NCBI RefSeq assembly: GCF_030246905.1 | Contig: NZ_CP126741.1 | Span: 744,001 to 808,000, forward strand | From: Microbacterium sp. zg-Y818 | Lineage (GTDB): Bacteria > Actinomycetota > Actinomycetes > Actinomycetales > Microbacteriaceae | Length of the DNA: 64,000 nt | Direction: 5' to 3' | Shown here: piece after piece, positions 35,054-43,327 of the stretch | Position numbering within the stretch: the first letter of the stretch is position 1 | Layout of the letters: each line of letters opens with the position of its first letter | Program-made: the position numbers and the translations under genes | The notes under the pieces: model-generated | The model's input: only the letters and a program-made list of their open reading frames with translations | The model's database searches: none | What the model was told of the DNA's origin: nothing

Positions 35054-35905
35054 CTAACCGGCCAGCGCCTCGTTCGCCCGCGCCAGCGCACGGAGGTAGG
35101 CACCGGGTGTCACCCCGGCGACGGAGCGGAAGTCGTTGGTGAGGTGCGCCTGGTCGACGTAGCCGAGTTCGACGGCTATGGCGGCGAGGCTCCCGTCTTC
35201 GGTTGAGAGGCGCCGGACGACCTCCTGCAGGCGCACGCGGCGAGCGATCTCACCGGGACTGCGCCCGATGCTCTCCCGCACTGTCCGTTGCAGGGTCCGC
35301 ACGCCCACTCCGAGCGCGGTGGCCACGTCCGACGTCTTCCGCACGTGCGGTCGGTCGGCGATGACATCGAGGGCGGCATTCGCCAACCGCTGCGACGGCC
35401 TCAGCGGACGCTCGGCGAGGAGCGCCCGCACGAGGGCGTCTGCGGCCTCGGACCTGGCGGTCGAGTCCGGCGCCGACGCGATCTGCTGGAGGAGCCGGTG
35501 CGTGCGCCCGTCGAGGTCCGCGGTGACCTCTCGCTCGTAGGGGAGCGACGAAGCCTCGAGGTCGGACAGCACGGCGAGGCCGGCGGGACGCAGCCGAATC
35601 GCGAAGACGTCCCCGCTGCCGCTGATCGTGCGCGTCCACGCCGTGGATCGAGCGGACGTCACCACGAGCGGGGCCGCGACGTCGCCGCTCTCGATGCTGA
35701 GCGTGATCGACGGGTGGTCGATGATCCGCTGCTCGATGGACTCGCCGGGCTCGAGCCGCCACTGCACCGCCCAGTAGGTGTCGACCACGTCTCGGAGGTC
35801 TTCGGTCGGCGGGATCCACCGGGCGGAGAACCGCTCGAGATTCTGCGGCTGCAGCACTCCGGAGCGCTCGGCCGGGCCGATGGCTCTCGTGCGCGTGCCC
35901 TCCAT
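35054..35905 (-). CDS. AraC family transcriptional regulator
   Basis: 283 residues. The N-terminal part (NLERFSARWIPPTEDLRDVVDTYWAVQWRL) is of the DUF6597 type found in stand-alone AraC regulators. The C-terminal 100 residues carry two helix-turn-helix units: TALGVGVRTLQRTVRESIG and LAAIAVELGYVDQAHLTNDFRSVAGVTPGAYLR. The ATG at 35905 is preferred to an upstream extension because CAGAAT lies six bases before it. Divergent from the DUF6157 gene with 49 bases between the starts, so it may regulate that gene. Confidence 0.85.
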   Translation of the reverse strand: MEGTRTRAIGPAERSGVLQPQNLERFSARWIPPTEDLRDVVDTYWAVQWRLEPGESIEQRIIDHPSITLSIESGDVAAPLVVTSARSTAWTRTISGSGDVFAIRLRPAGLAVLSDLEASSLPYEREVTADLDGRTHRLLQQIASAPDSTARSEAADALVRALLAERPLRPSQRLANAALDVIADRPHVRKTSDVATALGVGVRTLQRTVRESIGRSPGEIARRVRLQEVVRRLSTEDGSLAAIAVELGYVDQAHLTNDFRSVAGVTPGAYLRALARANEALAG

Positions 35906-35954
35906 GGCGCAATTCTGCAATACCGGCGCGGGCCGCGGGGCGCAGGATGCGGTC

Positions 35955-36359
35955 ATGACGACGAACTACCGCAGTACCTTCATCACCACGGCGCCCGACT
36001 GTCCCGTGCCTGTCGCAGAGGTGCCGCCCGCGGGTGCGAAGCCGAGTGTGGCGTCCCTGCAGTACGAGTTGATCCACGATCACCCGTACGAGAGGACGTC
36101 GGACGAGATCCTCTTCGAGGTGCACGCCATGCGCGCCGGGATCAGCGAGTCCGAGCGCCCCGCGGAATGGGATCGCTTCTTCGCGAAAGATCAGGCGTGC
36201 CTGCGCGCCTCTCCGCTGGCCAAGCGGTACGGCTGGGGGTTCCACCACGACGAGCAGGGCCGCGTCGCGCTCGTCGCGCTCGGCAGCGCCGAGTACGCGT
36301 CCCTCGCCGAACGCGCTGATCTCACACAGAAGCCCGCGATGCGCTCGTCACGGGGGTGA
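35955..36359 (+). CDS. DUF6157 family protein
   Basis: 134 residues. Matches the pattern of DUF6157: NYRSTFITTAPDCPVPVAEVPP, then SVASLQYELIHDHPYERTSDEILFEVHA, and LAKRYGWGFHHDEQGRVALV. Small soluble protein of unknown function, found in many bacteria. CAGGAT (35943-35948) sits six bases before the ATG. Its position opposite an AraC regulator suggests inducible expression. Confidence 0.72.
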   Translation: MTTNYRSTFITTAPDCPVPVAEVPPAGAKPSVASLQYELIHDHPYERTSDEILFEVHAMRAGISESERPAEWDRFFAKDQACLRASPLAKRYGWGFHHDEQGRVALVALGSAEYASLAERADLTQKPAMRSSRG

Positions 36360-36363
36360 GCGG

Positions 36364-36708
36364 CTAGGCGCCCGTCCGCGGGGAGCGGATCAGCGCGCCG
36401 GCGGTGAGGAGCACCGCCGCCGCGGCCACGTGGGCGCCCACCCACCACGGGCCGGAGAGTTCGAACGGGTAGAGCGGGTTCCAGACGATCGCGATCGCGA
36501 GCATGACCGGCATCCACCACCATTGCCGGGCCTGCAGGGCGAACCATCCGATGATCACGGCGAGGATCGCCACGATGAAGCGGATCGCGAGGTAGTACTC
36601 GTGGCTGAGGAGTGCGGTGCCGGCCAGGCACGCGGTCGCGGCGAGGATCGCCGGGGCGAGTGCGTTGCGCTGGTACTCCGAGGGCGCGCGGGTCTGCGGT
36701 GAGGGCAT
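36364..36708 (-). CDS. Small membrane protein (DUF6804-like)
   Basis: 114 residues with four predicted membrane segments, including IRFIVAILAVIIGWFALQ and MPVMLAIAIVWNPLYPFELSG. The WNPLYPF segment resembles the conserved NPL-P of DUF6804. No catalytic motif and no functional clue. Its stop is five bases from that of the DUF6157 gene. Confidence 0.55.
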   Translation of the reverse strand: MPSPQTRAPSEYQRNALAPAILAATACLAGTALLSHEYYLAIRFIVAILAVIIGWFALQARQWWWMPVMLAIAIVWNPLYPFELSGPWWVGAHVAAAAVLLTAGALIRSPRTGA

Positions 36709-36765
36709 GGGGGATCCGTTCGTCGTGCTCCTACCCAGTGTGACGCGTCCCGCCGAGGGTCTGGT

Positions 36766-37326
36766 TCACTTCCGGCCGTGCACCGCCCCGGCATCCCCTC
36801 GGGCGGGGCGGATGTAGAAGCAGTCCGGGAACCGTGTGGCCGCCGCCTGCCAACCTTCCGCGGGGGAGGGCATCGGCCGTGCCGAGAAGACCGAGACCCG
36901 CGTGATCTCCCACGCGGTGTCGTCCCGCTCGAGCACGTGTTCACCGTGGCGGGCGAGGACGAGTCGCCACCCCTGCGCCCCCGCCTCGGCGAGGTGGTGC
37001 ATCTCTTCGGCGCGCGTCACCGGGCCGAGGATGCGACTGGATCCCTCCGGGTCGTCGCGCCGGACGTAGTGCGGGTCGAAACGCTGCTGCACTGCCTGCC
37101 GTGACGTGCCCAGGAGTGCGCCGATCTTCGCCCAGCTCACGCCGGCGTCGTGCGCGGCGCGCACGGCCTGCCCCTGCAGGTCCGCCGCAACGCGGGCGAT
37201 GTCGTGAAACGCGGTCACGGCGGTCAGCAGCTCATCGGTCGTGGCGGGCTGCCCTGAGACAGCGCCGTGTCGCGCCGCCAGTCGGGACAGCTCGACGGCC
37301 AGATCGGCGTCGGCGTCGCCGGTCAC
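36766..37326 (-). CDS. Putative helix-turn-helix protein
   Basis: 186 residues. A central HTH is likely at about residues 62-85 (GVSWAKIGALLGTSRQAVQQRF), of the kind seen in sigma-like and MerR-like DNA-binding units. The rest is soluble with no recognised domain. The GTG start overlaps the stop of the small membrane protein gene upstream (GTGA), so the two form an operon under the promoter at 37575-37580. A membrane protein paired with a DNA-binding protein may be a small sensing unit; this is speculation. Confidence 0.55.
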   Translation of the reverse strand: MTGDADADLAVELSRLAARHGAVSGQPATTDELLTAVTAFHDIARVAADLQGQAVRAAHDAGVSWAKIGALLGTSRQAVQQRFDPHYVRRDDPEGSSRILGPVTRAEEMHHLAEAGAQGWRLVLARHGEHVLERDDTAWEITRVSVFSARPMPSPAEGWQAAATRFPDCFYIRPARGDAGAVHGRK

Positions 37327-37568
37327 GGGCGCGGTTTCTCGTCACCGGGTCGCCACGATCCGGCGCGGGATGTCGCCGCCGACCGCTGTGACTGAGCGGT
37401 GAAGAGCCACACGAGCCCGGCGATCACCGCGGACCAGCCCGCCACGCTCATCACGAGTCCCGGGATGTTCATTCCTACGAGCAACCCGATGACGGCCAAG
37501 ACGATGCCGGCCACGATGGCTGCGATCACGAGACGGCGGGTCTTCTGCACCTGCGCTTCTGCATTCAT
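37323..37568 (-). CDS. Small two-helix membrane protein
   Basis: 81 residues. Two membrane helices (VIAAIVAGIVLAVIGLLVG and GLVMSVAGWSAVIAGLVWLF) with a charged N-terminus (QKTRR) and a basic, disordered tail. Family not recognised. TAGCCT (37575-37580, minus strand) lies six bases before the ATG, inside a 45-base dyad. Confidence 0.6.
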   Translation of the reverse strand: MNAEAQVQKTRRLVIAAIVAGIVLAVIGLLVGMNIPGLVMSVAGWSAVIAGLVWLFTAQSQRSAATSRAGSWRPGDEKPRP

Positions 37569-37570
37569 GT

Positions 37571-37615
37571 GGCAAGGCTAGCTTGCACCGCGGCCGGGGG
37601 CAAGCTCTCCTTGCC
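37571..37615 (-). promoter_or_regulatory. 45-base dyad covering the promoter of the membrane/HTH pair
   Basis: GGCAAGG-CT-AGCTTGC (37571-37586) and GCAAGCT-CT-CCTTGCC (37600-37615) are inverted copies with a 13-base centre. One arm contains the -10 TAGCCT of the minus-strand operon. Looks like a repressor operator; the binding protein is unknown and might be the HTH protein of the same operon. Confidence 0.6.
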
Positions 37616-37645
37616 CATCCGCTGCCGCGGTCGATGAAACCGCAA

Positions 37646-37690
37646 CTGGCGGACGAGACCGTGGGTGACACCCGCCGTCTCGTCCGCCAG
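37646..37690. repeat. 14+14 base perfect inverted repeat between divergent genes
   Basis: CTGGCGGACGAGAC (37646-37659) and GTCTCGTCCGCCAG (37677-37690), with an inner GGGT-GAC-ACCC. As both neighbouring genes point away, it cannot be their terminator. It could be an operator, an intergenic repeat element or part of a small RNA. Confidence 0.6.
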
Positions 37691-37758
37691 ATGGGGTCTC
37701 ACGGTGATGCGGCGGCGGGGCGGGGGTTACGCGACCGAGTGGGGCGGCCCGGCACTCA

Positions 37759-37764
37759 TAAGCT
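37759..37764 (+). promoter_or_regulatory. -10 hexamer of the helicase gene
   Basis: TAAGCT, six bases before the ATG at 37771. Confidence 0.5.
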
Positions 37765-37770
37765 GAATGG

Positions 37771-40737
37771 ATGCCACACGCGACCGCGACCGCACCGCTC
37801 GCGTCGTGGCGGTTCGCCGGAACGCTGCGGCACTACCAGGCCGACGTCCTCGACCGCGTCGACGTCGCGGGGGGTTCGGCGCTGCACATCGTCGCGCCGC
37901 CCGGGTCGGGAAAGACCCTGCTCGGTCTGCTGCTGGCCGCCCGCCGTGGCCGCCGTGCGGTCGTGCTGACCCCGACCACGACGATCCGCGCGCAGTGGGC
38001 CGCCACCGCGGCGACCCTCGCGCCCGACCGGCGCGCGGTGTCCGAGGACCCGGACGGCCCGGGGGACTTCACGGCGCTGACCTACCAGGCCCTCAGCGTG
38101 CTGGACGCCGCCAACCCGTTCGCCGGGCTCGCCCGCAGCCGGTGGTGCGACGAGCTCGAGTCGGACGGCCGATCGCGGGATGCCGCCGCGCAGTGGCTCG
38201 ACGACCTCGCGTCTCGGAACCCCGCCGCCTACCGCCGCGGCATCGCGAGCCGTTCGCGGACGCTGCGACGGCGTCTGGTGCGCGAGGATCCCGAGGTGCT
38301 CGCGTCGGCCCTGCATCCCAACGCCCTCGCCCTGATCGACCGGCTGGTCGCGCACGGTGTCGAGACCGTCGTGCTCGACGAATGCCACCACCTGCTCGAC
38401 CACTGGGCGCTCGTGGTGGCGACCCTCGTCGCGCGCCTGCGCGAGGCGGGGCGCGAGCCGCTGCTGATCGGGCTCACCGCGACGCTGCCGTCACCCGATG
38501 ACGCCGACGAGTACGACAACTACACCTCGCTGCTCGGCGACGTCGACTACGAGGTGCCAGTGCCGGCGGTCGTACGCGAGGGCAACCTCGCCCCCTACCG
38601 CGACCTCGTGCGCTTCGCCGAGCCGACCCGCGAGGAGCTCGCGTTCCTCTCCGGCCACGCCGAGGGGCTCGACGTGCTGCTGCGCACGACTTTCGCGGGC
38701 GACACCGGTCTGCAGTTCCTGCTCGACACGCTGCAGCCGCCCGCGCCGCCCGAAGCGCCGCGCGGCGCGCTCGAGCCCCCGCCGCCCGCGACCGACGAGG
38801 ACGACGACGCCGCGGTGGACGCACGCCTGGCTGCGGCGTTCGCCCACGACTTCGCCGCCGCCGAGGCCGCGGCGGCGATGCTGGCCACCGCAGCGCCGCG
38901 GCATCCGCTCGTCGAGCATCTGCCCGACGTGGCTCGGCGGCCGCCCAGCGCCGACGAGACGATGCGGCTGCTCGCGCGCTTCGCGCTGGACCGGCTGCTG
39001 CCCGACCCGGCTGCCGAACGACAGTGGCACCGCATCCGTCGCATGCTCGCCGACTTCGGATACTCGCTGAGCGACCGGGGCGTGCGCCGCACCCGTGACC
39101 CTGTGGACACGATGCTGGCGTCGTCGCTGGCGAAGGACCACGCCGCCTGCGACATCCTGCGACTGGAGCGCGAGGCACTGGGCGACGAGCGGCTGCGTGC
39201 ACTGGTGGTCACCGACTTCGCGTCGCACGGCAACAAGCACGGCGGGCTCGTCGGCACATCGGGGGCGCTGCGCACCTTCACATCTCTGGTGAACGACACC
39301 GCGACCTCCCGACTGCGTGCGATCCTCGTCACCGGCAGCCACGCGCGCATCGCCACGCGCGACGCGGACGTGCTCGTCGCAGCGCTCGGGGACGAGCTCG
39401 GCGTGCCGGTCGCGGCGGCCCCGCTGATGGAGGCGGCAGAGGTGTCGGAGCTTCATGCGCCGGGCGCCGGCGTCGCCGCCATCGTGCGTGCGGTGTCCGT
39501 GCTGCTCACACGAGGGTCCGTGCAGGTGGTGGTCGGCACCCGTGGCCTCTTCGGCGAGGGGTGGGACTGCCCCGCGGTCAACACCCTCATCGACCTGACC
39601 GCCGTATCGACGGCGTCGGCTACGCAGCAGCTGCGGGGACGCACCTTGCGCCTGGACCCCGCCTGGCCCGAGAAAGTCGCCCACAACTGGACGGTCACGG
39701 CGCTGCTGCCGCCGACGTTCCCGCTGTCGGCGCAGCCGGATGCCGCGCGACTGCGTCGCAAGCACGCCCGCCTGTGGGGACTCGACGCCGACGACGCCTC
39801 GCGGGTGGTGCGCGGGACGTCGATCGTCATGCCCGCGGGCCAGCGGGCCGGTTTGGCGGCGTTCGTGGCGAAGGATGCCGCGGCATCCGTCGCCGCCCTC
39901 AACTCCCTCGGCACGCCGCCGCCGCGATCCGTCACGCGGGCGCACTGGCGGATCGGCGAGCGGTACGTCGACCGCGAGAGTGTGAGCGCGCTCGTTCCGC
40001 GCCGCCGGGAGGCTCCGATGTTCCGCACGAGCCGGCCGGTGTCGCGTGCGCTGGGCGGCGCGTTCGCTGGGGCGGCCGCGGCAGCCGGCGCGGGGAGCGC
40101 GACCCTCGGGCTCGCGCTGGGTGCCGCAGCGGGACCGGAGGTGGGGATGGTCGCCGGCGCCGCTCTGCTGCTGGCCGGCATCGTGCCGGCCGTCGAACTC
40201 GGCCGCAGCTGGCGGCGCGCGCGTGGGCAGCTCTCCGGCGGGACCGAGCCGTACCGGCGCGTCGCGGGGATCGTGTGGGGGGCGCTGCGCCGCGCAGGCC
40301 GGGTTGCCGACGAGCCGGTGACGATCGCCGCGACGCAGACGGAGCCCGACGACGGGACCGGAGAGATCTCGATCGAGGCCGTGTCGGCATCCTTCGCCGA
40401 TCAGCGAACGCTCGCCGACGCGCTGGGGGAGCTGTTCGGCCCCGTGCGCACGCCGCGCTTCCTGCTCGAGACCGGCAGCGGTGGCCGGTCGGCGCTCGTG
40501 CGGGGCGTGTTGCGCCGCGCCGCCCGGCGACGGGCCGAGGGACACTTCGTGCCGGTGCCGTCGCTCATCGGGCGTCGCCGACGGGATGCCGAGGCGTTCG
40601 CCGCGGCGTGGGAGCGAGAGCTCGGGCCCTGCGTGCTGCACGCGATGGACCGGCCCGAGCAACTCGCGCTCATGGCCCGCGCCCGTCGCGGGGGTGGCGG
40701 GCTTGTGCCCGCCACCTCCCGCGAACAGTGGCGCTGA
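37771..40737 (+). CDS. SF2 DEAD/DEAH helicase family protein with C-terminal hydrophobic hairpin
   Basis: 988 residues. RecA-like domain 1: LRHYQADVLD (19-28), Walker A APPGSGKT (42-49), DECHH box (203-207), GLTATLP. Domain 2: VVVGTRGLFGEGWDCPAVNTLIDLTAVS (about 585-612) and QQLRGRTLRLDP (about 619), motifs V and VI of the XPB/type III restriction helicase group. A helical, acidic insertion lies between about 290 and 420. After about 650 the sequence leaves known helicase parts and has a Gly/Ala-rich hydrophobic hairpin (about 757-812), then a final domain of about 170 residues. No nuclease or methyltransferase gene is adjacent, so the role is unknown. Confidence 0.82.
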   Translation: MPHATATAPLASWRFAGTLRHYQADVLDRVDVAGGSALHIVAPPGSGKTLLGLLLAARRGRRAVVLTPTTTIRAQWAATAATLAPDRRAVSEDPDGPGDFTALTYQALSVLDAANPFAGLARSRWCDELESDGRSRDAAAQWLDDLASRNPAAYRRGIASRSRTLRRRLVREDPEVLASALHPNALALIDRLVAHGVETVVLDECHHLLDHWALVVATLVARLREAGREPLLIGLTATLPSPDDADEYDNYTSLLGDVDYEVPVPAVVREGNLAPYRDLVRFAEPTREELAFLSGHAEGLDVLLRTTFAGDTGLQFLLDTLQPPAPPEAPRGALEPPPPATDEDDDAAVDARLAAAFAHDFAAAEAAAAMLATAAPRHPLVEHLPDVARRPPSADETMRLLARFALDRLLPDPAAERQWHRIRRMLADFGYSLSDRGVRRTRDPVDTMLASSLAKDHAACDILRLEREALGDERLRALVVTDFASHGNKHGGLVGTSGALRTFTSLVNDTATSRLRAILVTGSHARIATRDADVLVAALGDELGVPVAAAPLMEAAEVSELHAPGAGVAAIVRAVSVLLTRGSVQVVVGTRGLFGEGWDCPAVNTLIDLTAVSTASATQQLRGRTLRLDPAWPEKVAHNWTVTALLPPTFPLSAQPDAARLRRKHARLWGLDADDASRVVRGTSIVMPAGQRAGLAAFVAKDAAASVAALNSLGTPPPRSVTRAHWRIGERYVDRESVSALVPRRREAPMFRTSRPVSRALGGAFAGAAAAAGAGSATLGLALGAAAGPEVGMVAGAALLLAGIVPAVELGRSWRRARGQLSGGTEPYRRVAGIVWGALRRAGRVADEPVTIAATQTEPDDGTGEISIEAVSASFADQRTLADALGELFGPVRTPRFLLETGSGGRSALVRGVLRRAARRRAEGHFVPVPSLIGRRRRDAEAFAAAWERELGPCVLHAMDRPEQLALMARARRGGGGLVPATSREQWR

Positions 40738-40833
40738 CGTTCGGTGGACGCAAGTGGCCGTCGTTACGCCCCGTGAAGGGCCGCATGCGACGACCGAAGC
40801 GCGGCGCTCACCCGACGGATCAGCGCCGCCGGG

Positions 40834-40992
40834 TCACGCCTGACGGCGGATGAACTTCATCAGCCACGCGATGATGCCGATGACGATCAGGATGATGCCG
40901 ACGTACAGCAGGAACTGCACGGTCTGCACGAACACGCCCAGCAGCAGCAGGACGATTCCGATGATGAGAAGGAGTACAGCGAGTCCGGTCAT
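40834..40992 (-). CDS. DUF6131-like small membrane protein
   Basis: 52 residues, two hydrophobic helices (LAVLLLIIGIVLLLLGVFV and FLLYVGIILIVIGIIAWL) and a basic end KFIRRQA. Resembles the tiny two-helix proteins of DUF6131 in actinobacteria. The ATG at 40992 is chosen because the hydrophobic core starts right there; longer in-frame reading is of shadow composition. Confidence 0.55.
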   Translation of the reverse strand: MTGLAVLLLIIGIVLLLLGVFVQTVQFLLYVGIILIVIGIIAWLMKFIRRQA

Positions 40993-41062
40993 CCGCCGAT
41001 CTTGGCGTGCCCGCCCTGGCAGGCTCGACCGCTTGACAGCCGGGTACGGGTGCCCTACCGGG

Positions 41063-41482
41063 TCAGGCCACTGAGGTGCCGCACATGCCGCACAGGCCGG
41101 TCGCCGACACCTCCACGAAGCAGTTCGGGCACATGGCCCGCGGTGCCTCGTCGACCGAAGAGCTGCGGCGCACCGCAGGCGTGCGCTCGGGCCGCGCCGC
41201 CGGGCGTGCGGTCGAACGGGACTTGCGCGCCGGCGCCGCGACGGGAGCCGGGGCCGGCTTCTGGATCTCGGGAAGGTGCTGCGCGCAGTAGAACCGCACG
41301 AAGCCGTCATGGTGCTTGGGATGCCGGTGCTTGATCGCCCACAGCTCGGTGCGGGGGATGGGGTCGGCCTCGGTGCGGCAGGCGACGCAGTGCGCCGGAT
41401 CTCCCGGAACCACGTCTGCCACGACCACCGGGGTCTCGAAGGGAACGGCGTCCCGCCAGTCTGCTGATGCGACGATCTTCAT
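41063..41482 (-). CDS. Hypothetical protein with two cysteine-pair (zinc-ribbon-like) sites
   Basis: 139 residues. The N-terminal domain MKIVASADWRDAVPFETPVVVADVVPGD carries CVAC and later CAQH; a Pro/Ala/Arg-rich linker leads to a C-terminal CPNCFVEVSATGLCGMCG ribbon. Likely binds two zinc ions. Homologues in Microbacteriaceae are sometimes labelled glucose-6-phosphate dehydrogenase, which nothing in this sequence supports. AAAGAGG precedes the ATG by nine bases. Confidence 0.65.
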   Translation of the reverse strand: MKIVASADWRDAVPFETPVVVADVVPGDPAHCVACRTEADPIPRTELWAIKHRHPKHHDGFVRFYCAQHLPEIQKPAPAPVAAPARKSRSTARPAARPERTPAVRRSSSVDEAPRAMCPNCFVEVSATGLCGMCGTSVA

Positions 41483-41525
41483 GCTCAGAGGCCTCTTTCT
41501 ACCCTCCGAGCCTACGCTCGTCTGG

Positions 41526-42329
41526 TCACGGTCGACGCCACTCATCGCTTTCGAGGTGCGATCCGGCCTGCGGACCCATCTGCAGCATGCCCCCGTCGAC
41601 CGGCCAGCTGGCCCCGGTCACGTACGACGCGGCGGGGGATGCCAGGAAGGCGACGACTGCCGCGATCTCCTCCGGGCGGCCCGGGCGCGCCAGCGGAATA
41701 CCGGGGCGGTGGGTCTGCTCCGCGTCCCCCGACTCCATGTCGTTCATGGGGGTGGCGATCTCGCCCGGGGCCACGGCGTTGACGGTGATCTGCCGGTCGC
41801 CGAGCTCCTGCGCCATCGTCTTCACGAGTCCACCCAGACCGTGCTTGGCGGCCACGTACGCGGCCGAGCCCACCCGCGGCTGGTGTTCGTGCACGCTCGT
41901 GATCGCCACGATGCGGCCGCCGCGGCCGGCGGTGGCCATGCGTCGCGCGGCCCACTGCATGCCGACGAAGGCGCCGTCGAGGTTGAGTGCCACGGTGGAG
42001 CGCCACTCCTCCAGCGACAGGTCCAGCACCCCGGTGCCGCCGCCGCCCCCGGCGTTGTTGACGAAGACGTCGACGCCGCCGAGCTCGTCGGCCAGCCGCT
42101 CGAGCACCTGGGACGCGCCCTCGAGGTCGGTCGCGTCGAATTGCGTGACGACGGCCCGCCCGCCGCGAGCGCGTACGGCCTCGGCGGTCTGCTGAGCCCC
42201 CTCTTCATCGCTGTGCCACGTGATGCCGACATCGAGGCCGGCCTCGGCCAGAGCGATGGCGGTCGCGGCTCCGATGCCGGAGTCCGACGCGGTCACGATG
42301 GCGTGGGTGGGGGAGAAGGTCGAGTCCAT
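41526..42329 (-). CDS. SDR family oxidoreductase
   Basis: 267 residues, classical SDR: TASDSGIGAATAIALAEAG, FVNNAGGGGGTGV, catalytic ITSVHEHQPRVGSAAYVAAKHG (Ser and YxxxK), VAPGEIATPMND, and the C-terminal SYVTGASWPVDGGMLQ. The last motif places it near glucose 1-dehydrogenase/FabG-like enzymes. The extra C-terminal tail and the substrate are not explained. Confidence 0.83.
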   Translation of the reverse strand: MDSTFSPTHAIVTASDSGIGAATAIALAEAGLDVGITWHSDEEGAQQTAEAVRARGGRAVVTQFDATDLEGASQVLERLADELGGVDVFVNNAGGGGGTGVLDLSLEEWRSTVALNLDGAFVGMQWAARRMATAGRGGRIVAITSVHEHQPRVGSAAYVAAKHGLGGLVKTMAQELGDRQITVNAVAPGEIATPMNDMESGDAEQTHRPGIPLARPGRPEEIAAVVAFLASPAASYVTGASWPVDGGMLQMGPQAGSHLESDEWRRP

Positions 42330-42335
42330 GCCTCG

Positions 42336-42341
42336 AAGCTA
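42336..42341 (-). promoter_or_regulatory. -10 hexamer of the SDR gene at 41526-42329
   Basis: TAGCTT on the minus strand, six bases before the ATG at 42329. Confidence 0.5.
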
Positions 42342-42409
42342 GGCACGGATTCCGCCCCGATCACGGGGCTTTACAGGCGGATGCCGCTGCGTTATGACAC
42401 CGCCCGGCG

Positions 42410-43213
42410 TCAGGGCACGAGGGGGCTCAGGGTGCCTTCGGCCGCGGCATCCGTCGTCACCGACATGCCCGCGAGCGCCTCGACGAGCCGGGATGCCAGG
42501 TAGGCGTGGCCGGCGGTGGAGGGGTGATCGCGGCCGACGTCGGAGGTGTCGATCACTTCCGGATACCGGGAGGGGGTTATCCAGTCCTCGGCGAGAGGCG
42601 AGATGTACCACCAGCCGCGCGCGGCGGCGAGATCCTGCAGATCGGCGTCGATACGCGCGGTCGCACGCTCGACGGGCAGCACCTGCGGTGCAGGTCCCAG
42701 CACGACGATCTGCGCGTCCGGGTAGGTGGACCTGACGTCGTCCCACGCCGCGTCGACCGCCTCGCGGTAGCCCTCTGCGCCCAGGCGGCGGTCGTTGATC
42801 GATCCCTGCAGGATCACGAGGTCGGGCTCCAGCGCCGGGTCCAGCGCCGCGATGCGCTCGCCGTACGAGCCGCCGTCGAGCCCGGGCTTGAGGTAGCCGC
42901 TGCCGCGGACGCCGTCGACGACGGCTTCCCACCCGAGCGTCTCGGCGGCGACGTAGGCGTAGCCGCGCGTCGGGTCGCTCGCCGCAGACCCGTAGGTCCA
43001 CGAGTCGCCGAAGACCAGCACACGGGGTGTCGGCGGCAGCGCGAGGGCCGCCGGTGCGACGGCGGCAACCACTCCCGGGGCGCCGGCTGCGGGCGCCGAC
43101 GCCGTCTGCCACGGCCGCCAGATCGCGAGGACGCAGATCGCGGCGACGGCGGCGGCCAGCAGCACGATCGGCCACGCGGGGCGTCGGGATCGCGCGTGGG
43201 TGTGTACCGTCAC
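42410..43213 (-). CDS. SGNH/GDSL hydrolase, membrane anchored
   Basis: 267 residues. An N-terminal anchor (PAWPIVLLAAAVAAICVLAIW) is followed by the SGNH blocks: VLVFGDSWTYGSAAS (Ser, block I), VRGSGYLKPG (block II Gly), LVILQGSINDRR (block III, with N), and DHPSTAGHAYLASRLV (block V, DxxH). Predicted extracytoplasmic esterase or acyl hydrolase, possibly acting on cell-envelope glycans. The GTG start is set by TACCCT (43220-43225, minus strand) six bases upstream. Confidence 0.83.
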   Translation of the reverse strand: MTVHTHARSRRPAWPIVLLAAAVAAICVLAIWRPWQTASAPAAGAPGVVAAVAPAALALPPTPRVLVFGDSWTYGSAASDPTRGYAYVAAETLGWEAVVDGVRGSGYLKPGLDGGSYGERIAALDPALEPDLVILQGSINDRRLGAEGYREAVDAAWDDVRSTYPDAQIVVLGPAPQVLPVERATARIDADLQDLAAARGWWYISPLAEDWITPSRYPEVIDTSDVGRDHPSTAGHAYLASRLVEALAGMSVTTDAAAEGTLSPLVP

Positions 43214-43219
43214 GCTCTG

Positions 43220-43225
43220 AGGGTA
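43220..43225 (-). promoter_or_regulatory. -10 hexamer of the SGNH hydrolase gene
   Basis: TACCCT on the minus strand, six bases before the GTG at 43213. Confidence 0.5.
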
Positions 43226-43327
43226 AGGCACACCGCAGCCGGTGCCGACACGGGCGCCGACGCCGCCGCCGACGGCCGCCGACGGCGCTGCGACCGAGGG
43301 GTCGATCGGCCGTGCGAGGATAGCCCG

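Noticed and set aside
37583..37969. Plus-strand frame starting before the helicase gene
   Set aside because: It overlaps the helicase start in another frame, crosses both intergenic inverted repeats and has no ribosome site.
41063..41482. Glucose-6-phosphate dehydrogenase
   Set aside because: A label carried by similar database entries; the protein has 139 residues, cysteine pairs and none of the dehydrogenase motifs.
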